From: Herbinix sp.
GTDB taxonomy: Bacteria; Bacillota; Clostridia; Lachnospirales; Lachnospiraceae
Assembly: GCA_029256105.1 (NCBI GenBank)
Contig: JAQSYO010000021.1
Span: forward strand, 1-62,057
Direction: 5' to 3'
DNA: 62,057 nt
The translations under genes were made by a program, and so were the position numbers. Of the stretch, positions 33,952 through 44,421 are shown piece after piece. The notes beneath the pieces are model-generated. The model did no database searches and was not told the DNA's origin. It saw only the letters and a list, made by a program, of their open reading frames with translations. The first letter of the stretch is position 1. Every line of letters starts with the position of its first letter.

Positions 33952-35550
33952 ATGATAAAAAAATGTTATGCAATTTTAGTTTTATTATTACTGGTGGGAT
34001 CAATAAATTATAAAAGTGCAGCTGCAGAAACAGCATTGCAGCCTACGGATGCATTTTATGTTAACGATTTCGCGGATGTAATTAATGATGAGGTAGAAGA
34101 CAAAATAGTTCAATATGGTAATCAGTTAAGTGAACAGTCAGGAGCACAGATTGTCTTGGTTACAATAGATTTCACAGATGGTAAAACTCTTGAAAATTAT
34201 GCCATGGAGCTATTTAATGAATGGGGAATTGGATCAAAAGAGAAGAATAATGGTCTATTGATGCTTTTATCCATTGGCGATGATGATTATTGGGCTATGC
34301 AAGGGGAAGGGTTGGAGGATACCCTAACAAGCGGCAAGATCTCCAGCATTCTGCAAGAATATCTGGAGCCGGATTTCGCGGCGAAGGATTACAGTGCCGG
34401 AGCTGAAAAAGTATATGGTGCGTTTGTTCAAGAATTAGGTGGACAATGGAAGGCTGATACAGATACATCGGTAGATACATCGGAGGAAGAGGCGGATACC
34501 ACTACCTATCAATATATATATGATGAAGCAAAGATACTTAGCAAGAAATCGGAACAGAGTATTCAGGATAAAAGTAGCGAAGCACAAGAGCTTTACGGTG
34601 CTGGATTTTATGTGGTAACAAAAGATAAAGCAGAAGATGGACTGAGCTTTCAAGAAGATACAATTAATACCTTTGAAGAGATTAATGCTGGTAGTCGCGA
34701 TGCATTATTGGTTTTATATAAAGATGATGATAACTACTGGTTACTTCCGGGAAATGAAGCAGAAGAGTTTGCAACAGTAGATGTTATAAGTAATATATTG
34801 GATAGGGTATTAGAACCTAACTTTGCTAGCAAAGAATATAGTGTAGGAGCCATAAAGACAGCAGATGAATTTTATGATCTCTTTAAAGAAAACTATAAGA
34901 AGGTTGATGCTGCTTCTTCAGATATAGAAGGTAGTTCTAATAATATAGAGGGTAAAAATACAGAAGTAAGTTCTAAAAATATAACTCAAATTTATCCCAT
35001 GTTATTTTTAATATTAGTTCTTCTTATTTTATTAATAAGGTCAAGACGCAGAAGACATTTCCGAAATGTTTATGGTATTCCTTTTAATCCTTATGCTCCT
35101 AGGTATATTAGGCATTATGGTCCCGAGGGCTATTGGGGACGACAAGGACGACCTATGGGTTACGGTAATTGGAATGATGGGATGAATACTCAAAATGGAT
35201 ATAATATGAATAATGGATACAATACGAATAATGGAGCAGGTCGATCTTCCGAAAACCATTCTTGGGGAAGTAGCGGTGGAGCAGGCCGATCTTCAGCAGG
35301 TGGATCATGGGAGAGTAGTTCAGATAATAACCAGTCTTCCTCCGGAAGTATGTTTTCAGGAGGTGGCGGTACAAGCCGTGGAGGAGGAGCCGGTAGATCT
35401 TCTGGTAGTACTGGAAATTCCTCTGGTAGTGCTGGAAGATCCTCTAGTAGTATAGGAAGATCAGGTCCTTCGGGCCGTTCTTCCGGTGGAGGGCGAAGCT
35501 CTTCCGGAGGTGGAGGAGCAAGTCGTGGTGGAGGAGCCGGTAGAAAATAA
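33952..35550 (+). CDS. Double TPM-domain secreted/membrane protein with Gly-Ser-Arg tail
   Basis: A 532-residue protein: signal peptide 1-25, first TPM (Psb32/YgcG) domain about 30-165 (YVNDFADVINDEVEDKI, QIVLVTIDF, NNGLLMLL), and a second, more divergent copy about 185-320 (IYDEAKILSKKSEQSIQDK, DALLVLYKDDDNYWLLPG). One membrane span follows near 348-365, then RSRRRRH. The last ~150 residues are low complexity: Tyr/Asn/Gly-rich, then many GGAGRSS-like repeats. With LemA it probably forms an envelope-associated unit; no enzyme activity is assigned. Confidence 0.82.
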   Translation: MIKKCYAILVLLLLVGSINYKSAAAETALQPTDAFYVNDFADVINDEVEDKIVQYGNQLSEQSGAQIVLVTIDFTDGKTLENYAMELFNEWGIGSKEKNNGLLMLLSIGDDDYWAMQGEGLEDTLTSGKISSILQEYLEPDFAAKDYSAGAEKVYGAFVQELGGQWKADTDTSVDTSEEEADTTTYQYIYDEAKILSKKSEQSIQDKSSEAQELYGAGFYVVTKDKAEDGLSFQEDTINTFEEINAGSRDALLVLYKDDDNYWLLPGNEAEEFATVDVISNILDRVLEPNFASKEYSVGAIKTADEFYDLFKENYKKVDAASSDIEGSSNNIEGKNTEVSSKNITQIYPMLFLILVLLILLIRSRRRRHFRNVYGIPFNPYAPRYIRHYGPEGYWGRQGRPMGYGNWNDGMNTQNGYNMNNGYNTNNGAGRSSENHSWGSSGGAGRSSAGGSWESSSDNNQSSSGSMFSGGGGTSRGGGAGRSSGSTGNSSGSAGRSSSSIGRSGPSGRSSGGGRSSSGGGGASRGGGAGRK

Positions 35551-35633
35551 TGTATCTTAGTATATAGATGAATTTCAAATGCATTAATAAAATGAAGAAT
35601 GATTATGAAATACCCTAGACAATTCTAAGATGA

Positions 35634-35670
35634 ACCCCCCTTGGTTTGACGAAATCAAACTAAGGGGGTA
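35634..35670. terminator. Bidirectional terminator between TPM and chemoreceptor genes
   Basis: ACCCCCCTTGGTTTGA pairs with TCAAACTAAGGGGGT over a CGAAA loop, with one bulge. The stem is GC-rich at its base, with ATTTAA following, between convergent genes. Confidence 0.8.
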
Positions 35671-35698
35671 TTTAATACGAACCTTATTATGAGGGTGC

Positions 35699-37918
35699 TT
35701 ATACTTTAAATCTTTGCACTTCCGATACCAGATTATCGGCATTGGTATTGAGCCTACCGGCAGATTCATTCAAGGATTCAACGGATGCCAGCTGGTCACC
35801 AGAGGTCATACTAACGTTGTTGGAAGATGCAGCGATTTCTTCCAGTACAGCAGAGATATTCTCTATGGCACCCAAGGTACTGACTCTCGCTTCCTCAATA
35901 TTATTTACATTCTCTGCTATGTAATCGAGAAATACTACCAATTTTTCTACACTCTCATTAATATCATGATAAGAATCTGTAGTATTCTTAACTGCACTTT
36001 CCTGTAATTTAAGTACTTTCTCAGCCTTACGTGCCGTCTCCGCCACATTAGTGGTATCCTCCTGGATGCTACCGATAATTTTCTGGATATCATTAACCGA
36101 CGACTTCGATTGCTCTGCAAGGGTTCGGATTTCACTGGCTACAACTGCAAAGCCCTTACCATGCTCACCTGCCCGCGCCGCCTCAATAGATGCGTTCAGT
36201 GAAAGCAGATTGGTCTGATTTGCTATATCATTGATAACGTTGATAATTTTATTGATAGAAGTGGATTTCGCGGCCAGTTTCTCTATCTCATTTACGATAC
36301 CGATTGTAATCGAGATTGTCGAGGTTGTCTGTTGATTCAGCTGATCAGTAATGACGGTTCCCTCGATAACCCTCTTCTTTGTGTTATCTGCAATCTGACC
36401 AATTTCTTTTGTGTTTTCTCCTACAAGTTCGATTTTCCGTGACAGGTTATCCATCTGAATTAAGCATTCCTCAGCATCCTTCGCCTGTTGATAGATACCC
36501 TGCTCGATTTCATGCATCGCACCGGAGATTTCTCCGGTTGACTTTAAGAACTGCTCCGAGGTTTTTGATACATTGGATGAAGAATCCGATACCTCACTGC
36601 TCATTTGCTTTACATGTTGGATCAAGACCTTCATATTACGGAAGGTTGTCTGAATTTCATCAATTAGAATATGGAATTCGTCCTTGCGTTTTGAAATAAA
36701 CTCTACGGTAAGATCGCCCTTTGCAGCTTGTCTCAGCTTGGAATTGATGCCTCTGATTGTTCTGTCAATACCCATGGATAACAGTGCTGCCGTAATCATC
36801 GCTAAGATGCAAGCTACTATAACAATGATAACTGTAATTTGCTTAATCTCGTCAGCCTGACTGGTTATAGTAGATTTCGGCATCAAGGCGCAGAGCATGG
36901 ATCCGGTATCACCGATTTTTGAATACATGAACAGATATTGGGATCCTCTATAATCTACATATCCTGAATTGCGGTCATCATCCGCAACTAATGCTTCTTG
37001 ATAGAAGGCTTCCCCTGTAAATATTGGCTGAGAATCTGTCACAGCAGCATCCCCTGTGTTATTTTCCTTTCCCTCCTTCTGTGATATATCTATAATCTCT
37101 CGCCCATCAGGAGTAACGACACCAAGAAAGCCGGCTTTGTCAAAGGATAGGTCTGCCAAAATTTTATTTATGGTATCCGCTTTAATTTCAATAATTAAAA
37201 TCGCATCCATTCCTGGAAAGTATCTGACCAGACGTTGGGAATAGTCCTCAGGACTTGTTCCTAGAATTTCATCCAGATAAGCGTCTTGTCCGTCCCAAGC
37301 TATTTTAGTGCGGTTCTGCCCTAAATACTTACCGATATCGTTTTCGTTAAAACCCTTAAAAAAGGCATCCTCTAGAGTTAATTTAGAAGTAGTATAAATT
37401 GGTAGAGAAGCGTCAGATATCATGAATATGTTCTGAATGAACTCGTCCGATACTTTCTTAGCCGCTAATGAATTTGATACTGTTTTTCTGGTATTTTGTA
37501 ATGTTAAATTATCCCCGTTGTTTCGCAGATAAGTTGTAATAGAAGTGTCACTTAAGTATTGACTGCTTGTAGCCGCCACATTATCAAAGCCAAAGCGAAT
37601 AAATTCAGATGCCATATTAATGGAATTGGCCGTAGCCATTTCATAATTACCTTCAATACCTGAGGAAGCCTTATGAAAGGAAACAATGCCAAGTATTATA
37701 ATAAATGCAATTGGTATAAAAAATGATGCGATTAATTTAAATTTCAAAGTGGAAAAAAATTTCACTTTTGAAATGCCTAACAGGATTTCCCTTTTTTCTT
37801 CTTGGCTTCTTTCTTTCGCTGCACGTAATTTCGTCTCTTTCTCGTCCCATTTTTCTTCACCTGTTTTCTTATCTAACTTTTTGATTTTCCCCCATAAACC
37901 TTCTACCATTCTCTTCAT
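35699..37918 (-). CDS. Methyl-accepting chemotaxis protein
   Basis: A 739-residue transmembrane chemoreceptor. After an unusual ~58-residue charged cytoplasmic N-terminal extension, TM1 lies at about 60-80. A ~270-residue Cache-like extracellular sensor follows, then TM2 near 357-377, HAMP to about 430, and the MCP signalling domain. The hairpin tip [24 protein letters not shown] with EIRTLAEQS is canonical. GGAGG precedes the ATG. It signals through CheA/CheW located elsewhere. The ligand is not predictable. Confidence 0.92.
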   Translation of the reverse strand: MKRMVEGLWGKIKKLDKKTGEEKWDEKETKLRAAKERSQEEKREILLGISKVKFFSTLKFKLIASFFIPIAFIIILGIVSFHKASSGIEGNYEMATANSINMASEFIRFGFDNVAATSSQYLSDTSITTYLRNNGDNLTLQNTRKTVSNSLAAKKVSDEFIQNIFMISDASLPIYTTSKLTLEDAFFKGFNENDIGKYLGQNRTKIAWDGQDAYLDEILGTSPEDYSQRLVRYFPGMDAILIIEIKADTINKILADLSFDKAGFLGVVTPDGREIIDISQKEGKENNTGDAAVTDSQPIFTGEAFYQEALVADDDRNSGYVDYRGSQYLFMYSKIGDTGSMLCALMPKSTITSQADEIKQITVIIVIVACILAMITAALLSMGIDRTIRGINSKLRQAAKGDLTVEFISKRKDEFHILIDEIQTTFRNMKVLIQHVKQMSSEVSDSSSNVSKTSEQFLKSTGEISGAMHEIEQGIYQQAKDAEECLIQMDNLSRKIELVGENTKEIGQIADNTKKRVIEGTVITDQLNQQTTSTISITIGIVNEIEKLAAKSTSINKIINVINDIANQTNLLSLNASIEAARAGEHGKGFAVVASEIRTLAEQSKSSVNDIQKIIGSIQEDTTNVAETARKAEKVLKLQESAVKNTTDSYHDINESVEKLVVFLDYIAENVNNIEEARVSTLGAIENISAVLEEIAASSNNVSMTSGDQLASVESLNESAGRLNTNADNLVSEVQRFKV

Positions 37919-38279
37919 ACTGCGTTCCTCCAGAACATTCTTTTGTACTAATTAAAGTATCAATCATTCATATTGAATAAATATAAATATATAATAACAT
38001 TATATATATACAAATTCAATAAAAACTTGTATTCTAGTATATTACCATTGCAGTTTAACTGTGAAAAATTCAATGCTTATATAGTTGATTGTTGGTTACG
38101 AAAAGGACAATGTAATTGGAATGAAATTATATACGGATAGAATTTCCAAGTATTGTTAACATTCATAGATTATGTTAAACTACTAAGAGGAAAATAAAAG
38201 TAAAAATCATTAGTTGGAGAAAATGATAATAACTGTTACAAGAGGAATGCAATAATTAATAACTAGGGGGAATAGCTAT
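37919..38279 (+). promoter_or_regulatory. Divergent intergenic region with esterase promoter
   Basis: TTGTTA (38153-38158), 17 nt, TAAACT (38176-38181) faces the esterase gene. The left part is AT-rich (TATATATATA near 38004) and must hold the minus-strand chemoreceptor promoter, which I cannot resolve. There is no ORF. Confidence 0.4.
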
Positions 38280-39146
38280 ATGGCATACAAAGAGATCAAG
38301 GTAATAAAAAACAATCCGAACTTAAATGGAATGGCTGTCATGATTCCAGACATTGTTTATTCTACAATACAGGGAGTAGAATTAAAAATGCAGGTTATGA
38401 AACCTTGGGTAGTGGATACCGATAATCAGCGAAAATACCCATTAATCGTGTTTGTGCAAGGCAGTGCATGGACTTTTCCTGATGTATATTATGAAATTCC
38501 ACAGCTTGCAGGGTTTGCGCGGGAAGGTTATGTAGTTGCAACCTTAACACATAGAAACTGTTTGGAAGGCCATCCCTTTCCGGCATTTTTACAGGATATC
38601 AAAACAGGTATCCGTTTCTTAAGAAAACATGCAAAGGAGTATCAAATTGATTCTGATCGAGTTGCAATCTGGGGGACTTCTTCCGGTGGTAATACTGCGC
38701 TTTTGGTAGGACTGACAGGGGATGATGTTAGATATAAAACGGAGGAGTACACTGAGTATTCCGATGCTGTCAAAACTGTTGTGGAGTGCTTTGGCCCCAC
38801 AGATTTAACTTGGCCTATCAATAATATAAAGAATCTTCAAGAAGGGATGAGACAGATTTTTGAAGGCTTAAGAGGTCAAGATACAGAAGAAAATGTGATG
38901 AAGCTGCTGGAAATTAATCCTGTAAATCATATTATTGAAGGAAAGGAATATCCACCTTTTTTCATCCTGCAGGGGAATAAAGATGATCTTGTGGACTATT
39001 CTCAGAGTGAACTAATGTATCATAAATTATTGGATGCGGGGGCCGACGCATCGATGGTATGTGTAGAGGGTGCACCTCATGAAGGTTCCTTCTGGAGTAA
39101 TGAGCTTCTAGGAATGATTAAGGAATTTATTGATAAAAACTTATAA
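38280..39146 (+). CDS. Alpha/beta hydrolase (BD-FAE/acetyl esterase type)
   Basis: A 288-residue cytoplasmic esterase-like hydrolase. The oxyanion region is VFVQGSAWTFPD, an unusual Gln-Gly in place of HGGG. The nucleophile elbow GTSSGG (about 137-142) holds the catalytic Ser. An Asp lies in QGNKDDLVDYSQSE (about 236-249) and the His in GAPHEGSFW (about 263-271). Related enzymes deacetylate plant polysaccharide fragments, which would suit a plant-fibre degrader (inference). AGGGGGAA precedes the ATG. A terminator follows. Confidence 0.87.
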   Translation: MAYKEIKVIKNNPNLNGMAVMIPDIVYSTIQGVELKMQVMKPWVVDTDNQRKYPLIVFVQGSAWTFPDVYYEIPQLAGFAREGYVVATLTHRNCLEGHPFPAFLQDIKTGIRFLRKHAKEYQIDSDRVAIWGTSSGGNTALLVGLTGDDVRYKTEEYTEYSDAVKTVVECFGPTDLTWPINNIKNLQEGMRQIFEGLRGQDTEENVMKLLEINPVNHIIEGKEYPPFFILQGNKDDLVDYSQSELMYHKLLDAGADASMVCVEGAPHEGSFWSNELLGMIKEFIDKNL

Positions 39147-39165
39147 GAGATACTGGTCAAAAATT

Positions 39166-39196
39166 AATAGCCTGTTGCATTCGCAACAGGCTATTT
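39166..39196. terminator. Terminator between the esterase and kbl
   Basis: AATAGCCTGTTGC and GCAACAGGCTATT form a perfect 13-bp stem with a 4-nt loop between convergent genes; it can act on both strands. Confidence 0.85.
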
Positions 39197-39222
39197 ACTA
39201 AAGAGGAGAGAATAAGCAATTA

Positions 39223-40419
39223 TTATAATTTCATTTCTTCTTTTACTTCTTTAAAGCATTTTACAATGTAATCAATGTCATCTTTTGTATGGGAAGCGGA
39301 TACTTGAGTTCTGATTCTGGCTTTTCCCTTAGCAACTACAGGAAAAGAGAAGGCAACCACATAAACACCTTTTTCCATCATGCGTTTTGCCATTTCTACT
39401 GCTGTTTTTTCATCGTATAACATAATCGGTACAATTGGATGTACTCCGTTAATTATATCAAAACCAGCATCTTCTAACTGCTTACGGTAATAGGCAGTAG
39501 TATCTTCCAACCGATCTCGGAGTGTTGTATCATTTTCTAACATAGAAAATACTTCAAGGCTTGCACGAACAATTGAGGGAGCTAAGGTATTGGAGAATAA
39601 ATAAGGACGGCTTCTTTGTCTGAGCAAATCAATGATTTCTTTCCTGCCACTTGTGTATCCACCAGAGGCTCCGCCCAGTGCTTTACCTAAGGTACCAGTA
39701 ATGATATCAATACGTCCGGTAACTCCACAATGTTCAGCGCTACCACGGCCGGTTTTTCCAACGAAGCCTACGGAGTGACTGTCGTCTACCATAACAAGGG
39801 CATGGAATTCATCAGCGAGATCACAAATGTTCTTTAGGTCAGCGATAATTCCATCCATCGAAAACACTCCATCGGTAGCGATTAATTTGATTCTGGCACC
39901 TGCGGTATCTGCTTCCTCTAATCTGGCACGTAAGTCTTCCATATTATTGTTTTTATAGCGGTAACGTTTTGCTTTGCATAAACGAACCCCGTCAATAATG
40001 CTTGCATGATTTAATTCATCACTGATTACGGCATCCGCTTCCGAGAGTATAGTTTCAAACAAGCCTCCATTTGCATCGAAACAAGAAGAGTACAATATGG
40101 TGTCGTCTGTGCTAAGGAAGCGGCTGATAGTTTGTTCTAAGTCTTTGTGAATGTCTTGTGTTCCACAGATAAAACGAACAGAAGATAAGCCATATCCCTT
40201 TTCATCATAGGACTTTTTTGCGGCATCTATGATACGACTGTTATTAGCAAGACCCAGATAGTTATTTGCACACATATTAATAACCGTTCTTCCATCAGCT
40301 AATGTTACTTTTACGCCCTGAGCAGAGGTAATAGGACTTTCCCCTTTGAACAAGCCTGCTTCTTTGATTTCGTTGATTTCCTTTACAAATATGCTTAATA
40401 TATCTTCTTTACGCACCAT
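39223..40419 (-). CDS. kbl: Glycine C-acetyltransferase (2-amino-3-ketobutyrate CoA ligase)
   Basis: A 398-residue PLP enzyme of the alpha-oxoamine synthase family that splits 2-amino-3-oxobutanoate with CoA into glycine and acetyl-CoA. Visible are NNYLGLANN, the PLP-stacking [22 protein letters not shown] and the lysine loop [13 protein letters not shown]. The ATG at 40419 gives the usual length; an in-frame start at 40434 adds five residues and cannot be excluded because the ribosome site (AAAGG) lies between. It is second in an operon with tdh, completing threonine to glycine conversion. Confidence 0.93.
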   Translation of the reverse strand: MVRKEDILSIFVKEINEIKEAGLFKGESPITSAQGVKVTLADGRTVINMCANNYLGLANNSRIIDAAKKSYDEKGYGLSSVRFICGTQDIHKDLEQTISRFLSTDDTILYSSCFDANGGLFETILSEADAVISDELNHASIIDGVRLCKAKRYRYKNNNMEDLRARLEEADTAGARIKLIATDGVFSMDGIIADLKNICDLADEFHALVMVDDSHSVGFVGKTGRGSAEHCGVTGRIDIITGTLGKALGGASGGYTSGRKEIIDLLRQRSRPYLFSNTLAPSIVRASLEVFSMLENDTTLRDRLEDTTAYYRKQLEDAGFDIINGVHPIVPIMLYDEKTAVEMAKRMMEKGVYVVAFSFPVVAKGKARIRTQVSASHTKDDIDYIVKCFKEVKEEMKL

Positions 40420-40469
40420 TATATTTATCAACACCTTTCACATTATTTGTGCTTACAGCTATCTTATTT

Positions 40470-41531
40470 TCAATCGTTGATATGACTCCAGTCCAAAATT
40501 ACTTTACCACATAATCCGGATTTCATAACCTGGAAGCCTTTTTCATAATCTTTAATATCAAATCGGTGTGTAATCACTTCATCAATTGATAACCCACTTT
40601 GCAGAAGTGTTGACATCTTATACCATGTTTCATACATTTCTCTGCCATAGATACCTTTGATGGTAAGACCATTAAAGATGACTTTATCCCAGTCTATTTT
40701 GGCATCTGATTTTTGTAGACCAAGGAGAGCAATCTTTCCACCATGTTTCATATTATTAATCATGTCATTAAATCCAGACTGATTTCCTGACATTTCAAGA
40801 CCCACATCAAATCCTTCACGCATCCCAAGTGTCTTCATGACATCAGATACTTTATCTTTGGTCACATTAATCACACTGGTAGCACCTAATTTCTTAGCCA
40901 ACTCCAAACGATAATCGTTTATATCGGTTACTACAACATGTCTGGCGCCTACGTGACGGCATACTGCCGCAGCCATCATTCCAATTGGTCCGGCACCTGT
41001 AATGAGTACATCTTCTCCAACTAAATCAAAAGATAAAGCAGTATGTACTGCATTTCCAAAAGGATCAAAACAGGAATACAGCTCTTCTGATATAGTCGGC
41101 TCACAACGCCAAACATTCGTACTAGGAATCACCAGATATTCAGCAAATGCACCATTACGATTAACACCTACACCCTGGGTATCTTTGCATAAATGACGAT
41201 GCCCTGCTAGACAATTACGGCATTTACCACAGACGATATGACCTTCACCAGAGACCAGTTCTCCAACCTGGTAACCTTCTACATTGTCACCGACCTCCAC
41301 GATTTCTCCTACGAATTCATGGCCGATTGTCATTGGGACAGGAATAGTCTTCCTGGACCATTCATCCCAGTTATAAATGTGTAAATCCGTACCACAGATA
41401 GAAGTCTTATGAATCTTAATTTTCACTTCGTTCTTACCAGTAGACGGAATTGATACACGTTTCATCCATATTCCGGGCTCCGCTTTCTCTTTCACTAAAG
41501 CCCACATTGTTTTACTTTCATTTTCGTTCAT
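40470..41531 (-). CDS. tdh: L-threonine 3-dehydrogenase
   Basis: A 353-residue zinc-dependent medium-chain dehydrogenase oxidising threonine to 2-amino-3-oxobutanoate with NAD. The catalytic zinc ligands fall in SICGTDLH and [12 protein letters not shown]. The structural zinc loop is [15 protein letters not shown], the Rossmann motif is [12 protein letters not shown], and TDI..YR near 200 fits NAD preference. The ATG at 41531 has AAAGGAG about 9 nt ahead. kbl follows after 50 nt. Confidence 0.94.
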   Translation of the reverse strand: MNENESKTMWALVKEKAEPGIWMKRVSIPSTGKNEVKIKIHKTSICGTDLHIYNWDEWSRKTIPVPMTIGHEFVGEIVEVGDNVEGYQVGELVSGEGHIVCGKCRNCLAGHRHLCKDTQGVGVNRNGAFAEYLVIPSTNVWRCEPTISEELYSCFDPFGNAVHTALSFDLVGEDVLITGAGPIGMMAAAVCRHVGARHVVVTDINDYRLELAKKLGATSVINVTKDKVSDVMKTLGMREGFDVGLEMSGNQSGFNDMINNMKHGGKIALLGLQKSDAKIDWDKVIFNGLTIKGIYGREMYETWYKMSTLLQSGLSIDEVITHRFDIKDYEKGFQVMKSGLCGKVILDWSHIND

Positions 41532-41981
41532 TAGCACCGCTCCTTTACTAATTTTTTGCTATTATAACTCTAGTATTTTGTAATAATCATATACTAATAT
41601 TATGTTTTTTGCAAGCAAAATTCTTTGTGGGGCGAACATTTCGTAACGGATGTCCTCGAATAACGGACAAATGTAGCTATAGCAAATTGTACATTTAACC
41701 ATCGTTTAAGCAGATGTGGTAAACAAATTTTGTTATGTGATTTGGTTTATACTGGGTATTATAGATGTATATAGAATGGGCCTGTAGTTGAGTCTAGGTT
41801 AAGCCAAAATAAAATGGAATAATATAAAAATAAAACGAATTGCTAACCAGTACAGGGAGAGTAGCTTATATACTTAGTTTGGAATATGATGGGGCAGATA
41901 AAATATTATTTCTATATTATATCTGCCCCATCAATAATTTCTATATAGGAATTTATGTATTTATTATTACTCATATATTAA
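41532..41981. other. Intergenic region with a long hairpin
   Basis: TGATGGGGCAGAT (41887-41899) and ATCTGCCCCATCA (41931-41943) form a 13-bp GC-rich stem around an AT-rich loop, after the minus-strand FliB-like gene. No clear T-run follows. The 41538-41880 part is upstream of tdh and contains a GGATGTCC..CGGAC pairing near 41648-41670, but no recognised riboswitch or T-box. Confidence 0.45.
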
Positions 41982-43076
41982 TTAGAGATATAACAGTTGT
42001 GGTATGCAATCTGCTAACGTATAATTTTTCTTTTTAAAAAGTTGAAAAGCTATGTAGTTAAAATTAGAATGCTCAATTAAACGGAACATCGCAGCAAGGC
42101 AATCGACCAAATTTCCTGAAATGGTTTTATCGGACATATAACCGAGGATATTAAACCTTAAAAAAGAATACATAGTTGTAAGTGATAGAAAAGCGTCATT
42201 TACTTTTTCCTGATTGTCTGTATATGGAAAATTATTATAAAACATATGATTTACGATAAGTTGTTCAAAAAGTATCTGCCAATCTGGTAGGATATATTCC
42301 AGATGTTCTGATGCTGATATATATTTTACATGAATAGAATTCAGTGCTTCTACAGACAACTCTGCTTTGCTATCGATGTCAAAGTAAGTTTGCGATGCTT
42401 TGCAGTAATCACAAATACTGACATTGTTTTCAAAATACTGATTAAAAACATCTAGTAACTGAAAAGCAAACGATAGATTATCAGGTATGGTCAAGTAAAT
42501 ATCCGCGCCATTAAGATAATTTCCGAGGTTGATAAAGCGTTCAGGTAATGACAGGTTACGATCCTGCATAATAGATATTGATTTAATACAGCACTCATAC
42601 TTAACTGTGGATAAATTGATTGAAAATTCCGGTATAATCGATAAATCCGTTACTTCGAACAGTAAAGCTTTTTTAGAAGTTAGCAGCAATTCCACAACCT
42701 CTTCGCAACTGTTGGAGCAGGAACAGTTATAAATTTCAGTAAGATGCTTAGCACTTCGAGGATAAAGTCGGCAAACTTCAGGAAGACTACTTTCACCAAG
42801 CTCTGATTGAAGAGCGCAAAACCCATCTTCACGATGAAGCATACAAATACCGCGCCAGTCAGCCGATATCTGCTTATAACTTTCATTACGTGGCTCAATA
42901 CAGATTTTAAGCGCGCAATCAAGTTTAGCACGTAGTTCGTCAGAGCATTTAATTCCTAGAAGATGATAATATTCTTTCGTAGTGATTCTAATCGGCCACC
43001 CTTCGCAACAGGAATGTCGGCATTCGCTACTTTTACATTTAAAATCCTTGTAATATTCGGGAACTAGGTATTTCAT
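41982..43076 (-). CDS. FliB-like lysine-N-methylase family protein
   Basis: A 364-residue protein with the Cys-rich N-terminal part of the flagellin lysine-N-methylase (FliB) family: KCKSSECRHSCCEGWPI (about 13-29), then GICMLHREDGFCALQ and EVCRLYPR. The cysteines probably bind a 4Fe-4S cluster. The C-terminal helical half is family-typical but poorly conserved. AGGTG lies ahead of the ATG. No flagellin or motility gene is near, so the methylated substrate is uncertain. Confidence 0.85.
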   Translation of the reverse strand: MKYLVPEYYKDFKCKSSECRHSCCEGWPIRITTKEYYHLLGIKCSDELRAKLDCALKICIEPRNESYKQISADWRGICMLHREDGFCALQSELGESSLPEVCRLYPRSAKHLTEIYNCSCSNSCEEVVELLLTSKKALLFEVTDLSIIPEFSINLSTVKYECCIKSISIMQDRNLSLPERFINLGNYLNGADIYLTIPDNLSFAFQLLDVFNQYFENNVSICDYCKASQTYFDIDSKAELSVEALNSIHVKYISASEHLEYILPDWQILFEQLIVNHMFYNNFPYTDNQEKVNDAFLSLTTMYSFLRFNILGYMSDKTISGNLVDCLAAMFRLIEHSNFNYIAFQLFKKKNYTLADCIPQLLYL

Positions 43077-43117
43077 TTAATCAACACCTGCCAATTTGAA
43101 TTTTATATAACAAAAAA

Positions 43118-43391
43118 TGATTAGAGTGTCAAAAGCCCACTTACAGAGTATCCTTCGTCAATTTGCACAATTTAGTTCGTGATATCGTGATTTAGAATAT
43201 AGTTCATTCGCAACACGCTTTCGCTTGGATGAAGTACGTAATGGTACATAAGGTACTAAAATACAGGACCTAAGTACCAACGACTTCATACAGATGCTCA
43301 TCGAACTATATTCTACAACACGTTTGCAACGTTTGTGGATGTGCAAATTGACGAATCCAAATTAATAGAAGGGCTTTTGACACTCTAATCA
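43118..43391. mobile_element. 274-bp nested palindrome, MITE-like candidate
   Basis: Terminal inverted repeats of 21 bp are perfect (43118-43138 and 43371-43391; inner ends AAAGCCC and GGGCTTT). Inside, TTCGTCAATTTGCACA (43154-43169) matches 43340-43355. TAGAATATAGTTC (43193-43205) matches 43303-43315. A near-match pairs 43229-43247 with 43274-43289. No plausible ORF is present. The right end lies 105 bp from a truncated solute-binding gene. It could be a non-autonomous transposon or a large folded RNA; no target-site duplication is clear. Confidence 0.6.
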
Positions 43392-43495
43392 AAATTAGAA
43401 ATATAATATCAATCTTATGTTTCTATTCCTGATTTGTAAAGTTATATATTTAGAGTAGCTTCGCCTATCATGTATATTCTTTCTGTAAAAGTATC

Positions 43496-44020
43496 ATGAA
43501 AACTTATTCATTACTACCGTTTGAGCAATATGATGAGGATGGCATTACTCCTATTGGTTTAGATTGCGATATTATTGAAGCAATAGCGAAAGATATGGGC
43601 TTAGAAGTTGAATATGTTGATACTGCCTGGGATGGAATCTTTGCTGGCCTTGATACAGACAAATATGACTGTATCATTTCAGGTGTAACAATTACGGAAG
43701 AACGTATCGCTAAATATGATTTTACACAATCGTATATTCAAAACTATCAGTGCATGGTTATTATGAAAGATGGAAAAGTTACAGCAAAATCTCCGGATGA
43801 ATTATCCGGACTTAAAGTTGGATACCAATCAGAGACTACATCTGATATATATGTTACCGATTTAATTGATAAGGGATCAACGGTAACTCCATTTGAATAT
43901 GAAAAAATCTTAGAATGCTTTTCAGACTTAAAAGCAAGAAGAATTGATGCAGTAGTTTGCGATAGTACTGTAACGTATCCATTTAGGAAGATATGCAGTC
44001 GAATAGGAGATTGTTATTGA
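43496..44020 (+). pseudogene. Truncated amino-acid ABC transporter substrate-binding protein
   Basis: A 174-codon remnant of an SBP_bac_3 protein. It begins inside the conserved PFEQYDEDG..IGLDCDIIEAIAKDMGL block, lacking the signal peptide and first strand. It runs through YDCIISGVTITEERIAKYDFTQSY and ends after DAVVCDSTVTYPF, where roughly the last quarter should follow. No ribosome site precedes the ATG. The 5' break lies just right of the palindromic element at 43118-43391, which may have caused or followed the loss. A functional product is unlikely. Confidence 0.8.
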
Positions 44021-44044
44021 CATTAACAGTAAAAAATGATATGT

Positions 44045-44087
44045 TATGCGTAACGATATAACGCGACACGTAATAATGTGACGCATA
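44045..44087 (+). promoter_or_regulatory. Operator-like inverted repeat ahead of padR
   Basis: TATGCGTAAC (44045-44054) and GTGACGCATA (44078-44087) are complementary with one mismatch. ACGCGAC and ACGT elements lie between. Position 20 nt before padR suggests autoregulation. Confidence 0.5.
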
Positions 44088-44106
44088 ATAGATAGGAGAA
44101 GTAAAT

Positions 44107-44421
44107 ATGCCATATCAAGAAGGGCCAATGACAGAGGCCATGTATTATGTACTATTGGCACTAAGTAAACCAACCCATGGTTATCAGCTGATGATAGATA
44201 TAAAGGAAATATCCGGCGGACGAATTGAAATGGGCCCGGGTACTTTGTACGGAGTACTCACTAGATTGCTGAAAGAGAAGTTGCTAAGAATAAAGCAAGA
44301 TGATGGTAGAAGAAAAACGTATGAATTGACAGAGCAAGGGGAAATAGCTTTAAAAGTGGAATATCAACGTTTGAAATTGATGATAAAGGATGGGGTCTTT
44401 TTAGAGGAGGATTCGTTATGA
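44107..44421 (+). CDS. PadR family transcriptional regulator
   Basis: A 104-residue winged-helix regulator with the PadR core: MTEAMYYVLLALSKPTHGYQLM, then GPGTLYGVLTRLLKEKLL and DDGRRKTYELTEQGEIAL. ATAGGAG precedes the ATG. The stop overlaps the start of the DUF2812 gene by 4 nt (ATGA), a frequent PadR/DUF2812 pairing in Firmicutes. Repression of its own operon through the inverted repeat at 44045 is inferred. Confidence 0.92.
   Translation: MPYQEGPMTEAMYYVLLALSKPTHGYQLMIDIKEISGGRIEMGPGTLYGVLTRLLKEKLLRIKQDDGRRKTYELTEQGEIALKVEYQRLKLMIKDGVFLEEDSL

Noticed and set aside
43158..43346. 62-codon minus-strand frame inside the 274-bp palindrome
   Set aside because: Follows the inverted-repeat symmetry, has no ribosome site and no family likeness; it is not evidence of a transposase.
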